Assembly: GCF_018691265.1 (NCBI RefSeq)
Contig: NW_024881303.1
Location: 7,929,777-7,993,776, forward strand
DNA from: Tyto alba
Lineage: Eukaryota > Chordata > Aves > Strigiformes > Tytonidae
Direction: 5' to 3'
DNA: 64,000 bases
Part shown: piece after piece, positions 56,519 to 64,000 of the stretch
Layout of the letters: every line of letters starts with the position of its first letter
Position numbering within the stretch: the stretch's first letter is position 1
Notes under the pieces: generated by a model
What the model was told of the DNA's origin: nothing
The model's input: the letters and a program-made list of their open reading frames with translations, nothing else
Database searches by the model: none
Program-made: the position numbers and the translations under genes

Positions 56519-56562
56519 TTTTTTTTTTTTTTTGTTTTACTTTTTTTTTAAAAAAAAAAAAA
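56519..56562. repeat. Back-to-back T and A tracts
   Basis: A long T-rich run with two short interruptions meets a run of about 13 A, so the inner part is self-complementary and could fold as a T/A hairpin. Confidence 0.75.
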
Positions 56563-58158
56563 CCAAAACCCTAGGAATATACAGCCTGATTCTAAACCTA
56601 CTTTGGAGGACAAGATTCTAGAATACATTACTTCCTAAACATTTTCTTAGTGATTTTGAATAATTTATTTTCTGACTTGCTACCTTTTAAAATGTTGAGC
56701 TACTACACTAGAGCACTTATTCTGTGCCAGTAGTAAAGAAGAAACTAGATAGTGTTTCCTTCTGTATCTGAACCATGCTAGATCGTGTGGAGATGATAAA
56801 TTGAGAATAACAGAGGTAGCTTCCAGAAGGTTATTGTAACTACAGCAGTAGTCAAGCCATGCCCTCTTCATGGCATTAGCACAACTACTAGTTTTACATA
56901 TGGATTCTAATTGATGTTTTTATCAACAGCAATAATGGTTTTGTTAAAAGGTAAAGGAATTTTTAAACTAGTATTTATGATGACATCATTCATTCCTTTA
57001 CCTAAAAGTAGTTTTAAGTAACTACAGCTGTAGATCCCAAGAAGTCACTTAAGCCTGCTGTCCACTAACTTGATCTCAGATGTAATATCCTGAGTAAATT
57101 AAGGTGTCCTGGATCCAAAGTACGCCTTTCTGCCATACATTGCTCCCGTCTAGTGAGATAGGCTTGAACTATTTTGACCTTTGAAAACCTTGGGGTGAAA
57201 CAGTAGTAAATTGCTTCTAAGTTTCCTTTCCTGAGCAATTACTGAGTACAGATTAAGGTCAGAAAGAACAATTGAATCTTTAAACATAACACTAGTGACA
57301 AGCTAAAGGGTCAGAGCTTATTTTGGATGAATTAATTGGCTCTGCTTCCAGTGAAATACAACTGTAGGATCAAAAATGTCCAATGATTACAGGTTAAACT
57401 AATGCATATTTAGTAGTAATTTTTCTTTCTTTAAAAAGCTGTTCAATTAGCTACTGTTGTTTAGCTGTGTCAAGGTAGGAAGGTGGGCTGTTTCACCTGT
57501 ATCTGCTGGCAAGCTTTCTCCCCTGCGAACCTGCTGAATAAACCGTTTCCTTTGACAAGCAGTGCTGTGGAAGCTGGGAGCTGTGAGTACCCTGCCACTG
57601 CTGCCCAGGCTGGACAAGCCCAAGGTCAAACGTCTGTCCTCATCCCCGCTGACTAGCTGCTACTGAACAGAGCACACATCTCACACAAATGTCACTGCAC
57701 TTAGGCACATTATTCAAACCATAATTGTCCAGCATGAAAGTCAACATTTCAGAGGCCAGGACTACTTTGTAGGAAGACCGTTTGAGTTGGGTACCCAGCT
57801 TTCATTAAAAATACCATTAGCAATTAGGCACTTGACTCTCTGGAATTAATTTTGGAGAACTGTGATTTATTTTTTTAATCTAAATTCTAGAAATGTGTTG
57901 TCATTTTCCTTCTGCTTCCCTGTTTACCTTGAGGAAGTCTTGCCAAGTTACCAAAAAGTTAAAGAGTTTGCTACTGGATTTATACAGTATGGTAGATTTT
58001 GTGAATAATAGCAGTATTCTCTCATTAAGAAGTGGTATATTTTAATGGAATTCTTTTTTTGGAACCAAGTACAACGTATTGCAATTGATATTTCTCTTGA
58101 AACATTTTGACATACTTGTGACTGTATTTCTTTTTGATTGTGTAACAGTATAAAATTC

Positions 58159-58164
58159 AATAAA
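58159..58164 (+). terminator. Possible second poly(A) signal between the genes
   Basis: AATAAA followed by GGGTTTGTTTC and TTTGTGTC, a fair T/GT-rich downstream element. It could end a longer HIF1A 3' UTR or an unknown transcript; it could also be chance in AT-rich DNA. Confidence 0.3.
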
Positions 58165-58226
58165 AGAGAGGGTTTGTTTCTAATTTGTGTCATCTGTGAT
58201 CTTTCTCTTCATCTGTTATCCCTGTT

Positions 58227-58440
58227 CATAGAATGGTTGGGGTTGGAAGGGACCTTAAAAACCATCTAGTCCCACCCCCTGCCCTGGGCAGGTCCCCCTT
58301 CCCCCAGCCCAGGGGGCTCCCAGCCCCGTCCAACCTGGCCTTGAACCCTTCCAGGGAGGGGGCAGCCACAGCTGCTCTGGGCACCCGGGGCCAGCGCCTC
58401 ACCATTCTCACAGGGAAGAAAGTGTTCTGAAAGATGGAGA
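58227..58440 (-). mobile_element. CR1 LINE, 3' terminal fragment
   Basis: Read on the minus strand, the segment resembles the end of a chicken-repeat-1 retrotransposon: the C-terminus of the ORF2 reverse transcriptase protein (visible PSLEGFKARLDGAGSPLGW, like the family's SLEVFKARLDG) and then the short 3' UTR ending in CCATTCTATG. It is heavily 5'-truncated, as most CR1 copies are, and GC-rich against its AT-rich surroundings. The coding part is only a remnant and cannot make a working enzyme. The 5' limit (right edge) is approximate. Confidence 0.9.
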
Positions 58441-59751
58441 TGGCAGGAGGTAAAAGCACTTTTTAGTGAACTAAATAACCGTGATGCAGCATAACTAAAA
58501 TGCCCTACGTGTTTGAGGTCTAACTTGCCTACTACTGAAGTCAGAAACTTCGTCACCAAGCATGGGTGTGTTCTATTTTTCAAAAGTATGTATAAATTCT
58601 GTCTTGCATTTTTACAGCTGAAGCCTGTTCACCTTAGACATGATAGTTATCTCCCCTGCCTTAAGTAGACTACATGCATGAACAAAAGAGGTTAAGCATA
58701 CAATTTAACAAGACAGATATTAGAGATGGTGTAGGTTTTCCTGCGGAGAGCTAAACTGAGAAGAGAGCAACAGACAGGGAGCCAGAACATTTATGAAAAC
58801 TCTGAGTAATCACAAGAAGAATGCCCTTTGTAAGAAAACAGAAACTAGTTTGGATCCAAGATGACATCTCCAGGTGATTTCAGTTGCTCTCAGTACATGC
58901 AAATAACTTGACAAGAACTTGTGACTTGCTGTCTTGTTGAATCAATACCACTTCCTATTGCACAGATTAAAAGTCTTTTGCAATGTTTTTGGTTGGTTGG
59001 GAAGTCTGAAAGCAGAAGGCATGTGCAAGTGCTGTCGCAGTAGAGTATGATCCTGTTATTTGGCATTAGTGATAGGTTTTTACGTACAGAAGTTTGGATG
59101 TGGTATTTAATAAAACATATCCATTATTTATTTTAATGAAAATCCATTAAAACATGATTTATTTTCATGTTTTCAATTTGAAAATGTGTTCTAATACAAT
59201 AATGCAAGCTATTAAAAAAAAAAAAGTTGTGCCATGTGCAACTGGTTATTTATGCAGGATAAATGGCTTTTTAACTTTCAACTTACAAGTTAGGAATTAA
59301 TAGGGCAAACAAGACTTCATCTTTTTGTTTAGGAGTTAAATAAGAATACAAAGAAGATACAGTAACCAGCATATAACCAGCATATTCTTTACATCGTCCA
59401 ATTACCTTTTTTGTTTTTACTTTGGAAGGCATTCAAATATACTAGTGAAAAATCTGACAGAACACTAGACGAAAACACACAATTTATCAAGAAGAGTAGA
59501 GTATTAATTAGCCTAAAATTTGACACTGTATTTAATTGTATACACCCCAGAAGGGGAATTTTACAAAAGAGACCCTCTTGCTTTTTTGTTTTTATTCCTC
59601 TGCATTTTCATTCTTTACACTGTAGCCAAACTTTCTGCAAGGAAAGACTTAGCACAGGTTAACATATGGGCACATCAGCCTCATCCTCACCACATCTTAC
59701 GTCATCTTACATAATGTAAGTATCATGACATGCAGCTCCATCTGCCTTGTC

Positions 59752-59768
59752 AAAAAAAAAAAAAAAAA
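59752..59768. repeat. Poly-A tract (17 A)
   Basis: Seventeen A residues in intergenic sequence. Confidence 0.85.
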
Positions 59769-61208
59769 TTTCCATCTAGCGTTCTTGAAACATCATCTCT
59801 GAGAAATCTCAACACTCACTGCATGCCTAAAATCCCCAAATCAGAAGAAAGACACTCAGGCTTTACAAACTCGGCATCACTCCAGAGCCAAGCTCCTCCA
59901 CTCCTTTTAAATTAAGGGAGAACTCCTGTAACCAAGTAGGGCTTGGCTTGACCTGTAAGTAATGATGAACTTGCTCGTCCTTTGAATCCTTAAGTCCATT
60001 GGCGGGGAGGGGGATGTACTTTATAACCGTTTCCCAAGAGCACTGGCATTCTCTTTCAAAATCAGTACAATCTGTTGAAGACAGGGTCACGTACAGGATG
60101 AACACAGTCACTGCCCTATGTCTCTAAACAGGAATCCATATGATAAATAAAAATGTCCTGTCTTTACAGGAAAAAAAAAAAAGGCCAAACCAAACCCCAG
60201 CAGGTGCAGCTCTCCCCCTGCAGCTGCTAAAACCTGTCCAGTTCATATGCAACAGCTCTGCTAATGGTCCTGTTCCTATAACCAACGACGGCGGTGGTCA
60301 GTGGTGGTTAAAGACAACAGCTGTTTGGCTGATGGCCGTTCATTTCCTACTCATCTATAAAGGCTGCTAAAGGTTGGATTCCAGCAACCTTTTGGGGAAA
60401 TATAATAAATATGGAAAGATGCTTTTGTGCCTGAAGCATTGTGGAAGCTGGTGCCATTGTAGGAGCTGATAGCTTGAAGCGCCTAGCTTTAAGGAGTGAA
60501 CTTTTGATCGATTAGTTGATGCTAATGGTGAATTGGAGAACATCACGGTACGGGAGCCAGAATTTAAAATCCATCTTGTAGCGCGTGATTATTTGAGAAA
60601 GCGGAATGTGAATGTTTAACCCGGTCACAGTGCAAAACTCCTGCAGGTTTCAATATCCTAAAGGCAGCACCCAACGCACCACCCCATGCGTATGCGCTAT
60701 GCTTTTTCTCCCTGCCGTTTTTTACCTGTCAAGGTTGCTCCAGCGCAGGGGCAATCTCCCCCCCCCAAGCCGAATTCACAGCTCCCCCCCCCTCTCATCC
60801 CTCGGATGCCGAGGAATTCGGGCGCTCTCCTGCCAGCCCCGGGGGCCAGCGCGGGCGCTGCTGCCGCCCAGCCCCGCTCCCACCTGCCCCCAGCCCGGCT
60901 CCGCTCCAGCCCCGCCCGCAGAGGCGATTCCCCCCGCTCCCGCGGGGGCTGGTCGCGGCAACGACGCCCCCCGAAGCCCCGTCCCTAAATCCCCTGGGGA
61001 ACTGCTGCGGGGCTTCCCGGGAGAAGGCGGCACCAAACCGCCGCCCGCCCGACAAGGCCTCGCCGCTGCTCGCCCGCCTGCCCCGGTACCGCAGGTCCGT
61101 ACTCACTGAGGGCGCGGGGCTTTCTCCGTCGCCAGCGCTGCTCTTCCCCAGCCGCCTCGGCAGCCGCTCGCCCCTACGGGCCGGTCCCCGCCGCCGAGGC
61201 CGCGCCCA

Positions 61209-61224
61209 CCCCCCCCCCCCCCCC
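61209..61224. repeat. Poly-C run (16 C)
   Basis: Sixteen C residues in the SNAPC1 CpG island, about 400 bases before the start codon; length may be unreliable. Confidence 0.8.
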
Positions 61225-61571
61225 GCTACGTGCGGCTCGGCAGCCGCGGCCCCCTCCCCGCCCGCCTACGTGTGGCCGCGCACGCGGGGCTCGGAGGGGA
61301 CGGCGGCCGCGCTCCCTCAGGCGGGAAGAAAGGGCCGCCTCGCCGAGGGGGGCTTCTTGCGGGGAACACCGGCGGCCTCGAGCTCCCCGCGGCTGCCGCC
61401 CCTTTCCCACCCAAACCCCCGCCCCTCCTTCCCCCCCAGGGCCAGCCGAAGGGGCACGGCGGGAGGCGGGACAGGCGGCGGCCCCCCGGGGCGGGCGGAG
61501 CCAGCTCCCGTCCCCGCGGAGGCGGCGCCCGCCTGAGGGAAGCCCCGCCGCACCTCCCGGCCGCGGCGAGC

Positions 61572-61581
61572 GCGCATGCGC
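61572..61581. promoter_or_regulatory. NRF1 binding site in the SNAPC1 promoter
   Basis: GCGCATGCGC is the palindromic core of the nuclear respiratory factor 1 site, common in housekeeping CpG-island promoters close to the transcription start. It lies 46 bases before the SNAPC1 ATG, so the leader is probably short. Confidence 0.65.
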
Positions 61582-61627
61582 GGGGGGGGGAAGAGAGCGG
61601 TGTGGGGGGGAGCTCGGTGCCGGCGGG

Positions 61628-61755
61628 ATGAGCTCGGTGCCCGGGCTGCAGGCCGACTGCGAGGAGCTGCTCGGCGCCTTCCAGCAGGCCGACACCGTCC
61701 GCTTCGAGCGCTTCGCCGAGCTGTGGCGGGAGCGCCGCTTCCACACCATCTTCTA
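61628..61755 (+). CDS. SNAPC1: SNAPC1 coding exon 1
   Basis: Encodes residues 1-42 and two bases of codon 43 (MSSVPGLQADCEELL to RRFHTIF). The donor is TTCTA|GTGAGT. It is much more GC-rich than the later exons because it is in the CpG island. Confidence 0.95.
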
Positions 61756-63905
61756 GTGAGTGAGGAGCCCTGCCCGCCTCCTCCTCCGCGGCCTGCCCGC
61801 TGCCAGCCGCCATTAGCGGCCCCGGCTCCGGCCGCCCTTTCTCGCCTCTCTGCGCGGAGCTCAGCGGCTGAGTCTCGCCTCAGGGAGTCGGGCATCCCCC
61901 TCCCAAAGCCCTCAGCTCCCCCTCCGCTGAGCTTGCCCCTTCGTAGTGCGGGGGAACCTTCCAGGGGGCTGTTGGGGAGCCGCGTTTCCTTTCAGGCGTA
62001 GCGGTCGGGAAGGGCTTGCCTGGCTGGTGTGTAGGTAAACGGCAATGAAGCGTCAGTCCCTGTGTGATACTGAGAAGCAGATATCAGTTCAGTTTATTTT
62101 GTGCATTAGTAATGCATGTGACTTTAATACTAGTGCTTTAGGGAGTTTGATGCAATGCTCACGTTGTGAGATAGAAATATGATTGGGGGGTATTTAATTT
62201 TTAACTTTATGTTTAATTTGATACAAGGAATTACATGCAGTGTTGTGTGAGAGCTTAAGGTCTGGCCGTCTTTGAAAATGTCCCAAAACTTGAGCTTTGT
62301 GGTAATATGTTTTAAAATACCTAAAACTTGTTTCTGCATTATGGACTTTCTAAAGCCTTCACTTTCATAGTTACTTGCTTTAACATGCTTCTTTTTTGTT
62401 TACTTTAGTGGTAAAATAAGAGCTTTGGAGAGGAATAAGCTCACAAAGAAGACTTTAGAACTGGCACAGCAGTACTTCCTGCCCCCCTACGCTTTCCAAA
62501 TTAGAGTTGGTGCTCTGTACCTTTTGTATGGGCTGTATAATACACAGGTTTGCCAGCCAAAACAAAAGGTAATTGTTCTTGAGGTTTTATTGTCAGGTCA
62601 TACTAGATGTAAGATATATGGTGTAACTGTCTACTTTGTCAGCATAAATGGGTAGGACATTTTCTCTCGCTGTCTTAAAATAAATATACTTAGAACCAGA
62701 TGGTCCCTTTAGAAAAGGTCACCTTTCAAGTACCTTTGGATTTGAGAACTTACATGGTGGTGACTAAAGTATTGTGTATACCTCCTAAATTGTAGCTGTG
62801 ATCTCAGAAGCCTAGTTTGCCAGATAGGAATCTCTTCTCTATTTAAAAACAAAGATGGCAAGCTTTCAAGATGGGAACAGTGAATGTGCTCATCAGCTCT
62901 GTGGAGAGCTCCATTACAGCCTCAGTTGTTCCTTAGAATATCAACAGAATGAAGACTGGCTTAATTATTTCCAGTTCCTGTTAACCAGAAGCAGAAGTGG
63001 AATTTGTAAATAGGTTGAAAGGACAAATGCCTGAATAAAATGTCTCTTTGCTGCTTCTAGGACAGGAGATCAGTATGTAAAGTCGTTGGAAACTCGCTAC
63101 AAGGAGAAGTGTTTTACTTGGAAACTGTGATGTATTGAGTCCATATGCACAATTGAGTCCAAATTCTTTAAATAAGAAACTGAAGTATTCTACAATGATG
63201 CAATTACATCTCATATCTGAACTTCAAAGAAGTCAATACGTTTTACGGAGATGAATTTAGGAAATTTTGAAACTACTGCTATATAGCAACTGTTAGAGAG
63301 TCCAGGAATTATTAAAGAAGCTAATTTGGGTAGAGAGAATGAAGTGGACAGAGTACATGGAGAGGAAGGAAAGCAAGGAGCTAGGGATACTTTTATGAGC
63401 ATTTCACTGACAACAAATCATGGTACAATTATTATTTCCTAATCATCTAGTGAGTGAGTGAGTGTCTCCTAGGTGTGTATTGTTTCCATCATCTTGAAAT
63501 GTGAAGAGTTAACTTTTTCAAATGTCAGAGAAAGCAACTGCAGTGAGAATATTTAACACAACACTATAATAAGCTTATCTGAATAAAATTTTGATAGTAG
63601 TAACTTGTTATAGTAGGATCCTTTCTGTAGTTCTGTGATCACGTCACATGTTACACCCTAGACATCCAAGAACTGCGTGTAGTATAACATGATCACAGTA
63701 GTCAGCTGAATTAATTTTGTTGAAATATGCAGGTCAGGATGACAATATACAACTTTTGTTGCAGATCAGAATTGCGCTCAAAGATTGGCCTGAAATCCAG
63801 AGATTTCAACAGGATCTGATAGACTCCCAGCATTATGACGCAGCATTCATATTTAGGACACTGCGACTTGCCAGAGCATTCCATTTCACAGCAATGCCAA
63901 AGCTG
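61628..63905 (+). CDS. SNAPC1: snRNA-activating protein complex subunit 1, N-terminal part
   Basis: SNAPC1 (SNAP43) is a subunit of SNAPc, the nuclear complex that binds the proximal sequence element of snRNA genes and recruits RNA polymerase II or III. Three exons join to 429 bases, 143 residues, of a protein of about 368 in human; the rest lies beyond the right edge. The reading runs PGLQADCEELLGAFQQADTV in exon 1, FLPPYAFQIRVGALYLLYGL and CQPKQK in exon 2, and ALKDWPEIQRFQQDLIDSQH with AFHFTAMPKL in exon 3. This is the conserved N-terminal SNAPC1 domain that contacts SNAPC4 and SNAPC3. The start ATG has G at -3 and is the first in the exon. Frames and GT-AG borders fit. The span given includes introns. 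Confidence 0.96.
61756..62408 (+). other. SNAPC1: SNAPC1 intron 1
   Basis: A 653-base intron that leaves the CpG island midway and ends TTACTTTAG. Nothing else recognised. Confidence 0.93.
62409..62568 (+). CDS. SNAPC1: SNAPC1 coding exon 2
   Basis: Encodes residues 43-96: YGKIRALERNKLTKKTLELA, then QQYFLPPYAFQIRVGALYLL and YGLYNTQVCQPKQK. It ends in phase 0 at AAG|GTAATT. Confidence 0.96.
62569..63764 (+). other. SNAPC1: SNAPC1 intron 2
   Basis: A 1.2-kb AT-rich intron ending TTTTGTTGCAG. No further feature recognised. Confidence 0.95.
63765..63905 (+). CDS. SNAPC1: SNAPC1 coding exon 3
   Basis: Encodes residues 97-143: IRIALKDWPEIQRFQQDLID to FHFTAMPKL, followed by the donor CTG|GTGAGT. 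Reading through the donor soon leaves the conserved sequence, confirming the splice site. The window ends 95 bases into the next intron. Confidence 0.96.
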
Positions 63906-64000
63906 GTGAGTTATTACATTAATGATTTGCCATTTTTAATAAAATATCTTCAGCTTTCAATAGCTGACAGTTCAACAGCACTCATGTATTTAGTTTAGCT
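63906..64000 (+). other. SNAPC1: SNAPC1 intron 3, cut by the window edge
   Basis: Starts GTGAGTTATT; the acceptor and the rest of SNAPC1 are outside the window. Confidence 0.9.

Larger units (their letters stand above)
54666..60740. other. Intergenic DNA between HIF1A and SNAPC1
   Basis: About 6 kb of mostly AT-rich unique sequence. It contains A/T homopolymers (55487-55504, 56519-56562, 59752-59768, 60170-60181), one CR1 fragment and a second good AATAAA at 58159. I see no exon with protein similarity. Parts might be transcribed as read-through or a long 3' UTR form of HIF1A. Confidence 0.75.
60750..61990 (+). promoter_or_regulatory. SNAPC1: CpG island and promoter of SNAPC1
   Basis: GC content and CpG density rise sharply at about 60750 and fall after about 61990. 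The SNAPC1 start codon lies in the right half. There is no TATA box near the ATG. An NRF1 palindrome (61572-61581), a 16-C run (61209-61224) and many GC boxes are present. The long open frames on both strands here are by-products of the GC-rich composition. The left part extends nearly 0.9 kb upstream of the ATG, enough to support divergent transcription. Confidence 0.85.

Noticed and set aside
56519..56562. T/A tract as the tail of a retroposon
   Set aside because: No retroposon body or target-site duplication is visible on either side.

Overview
This is a stretch of vertebrate nuclear DNA, almost certainly from a bird. It has long introns with GT-AG borders, two CpG islands, a truncated CR1 LINE of the avian type, and little interspersed repeat otherwise. 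The species cannot be named from the sequence.

There are two protein-coding genes, both on the + strand. HIF1A (hypoxia-inducible factor 1 alpha) is complete: 15 coding exons from the ATG at 23718 to the TGA at 53432, joining to an 809-residue protein with bHLH, PAS-A, PAS-B/PAC, two hydroxyproline degrons (P400, P560) and a C-terminal transactivation domain with the FIH asparagine (N786). Its conserved 3' UTR ends near 54665. SNAPC1 (subunit 1 of the snRNA-activating complex) begins at 61628; three coding exons (143 residues) are present and the gene runs off the right edge. The order HIF1A then SNAPC1, same strand, matches other amniotes as I know them.

Layout: 1-22300 is intergenic DNA upstream of HIF1A in which I find no convincing exon. 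22300-24650 is the HIF1A CpG island with promoter, 5' leader, exon 1 and a G-rich minisatellite in the start of intron 1. 24650-38898 is the rest of a 15.1-kb intron 1. 38899-53432 holds exons 2-15. 53433-54665 is the 3' UTR. 54666-60740 is the intergenic gap with one CR1 fragment. 60750-61990 is the SNAPC1 CpG island and first exon. 61756-64000 holds SNAPC1 exons 2 and 3 and their introns.

The genes are functionally unrelated apart from being transcriptional regulators: HIF-1 alpha is the oxygen-labile subunit of the hypoxia factor, and SNAPC1 is part of the complex that binds snRNA promoters. No new system such as a mobile cassette was found. The most notable observations are a cysteine at position 28 of the HIF-1 alpha DNA-binding basic region, where human HIF-1 alpha has serine and HIF-2 alpha has cysteine; an eight-copy G-tract minisatellite about 0.6 kb after the HIF1A start codon; and a perfect 18-bp double E-box palindrome in the HIF1A promoter.
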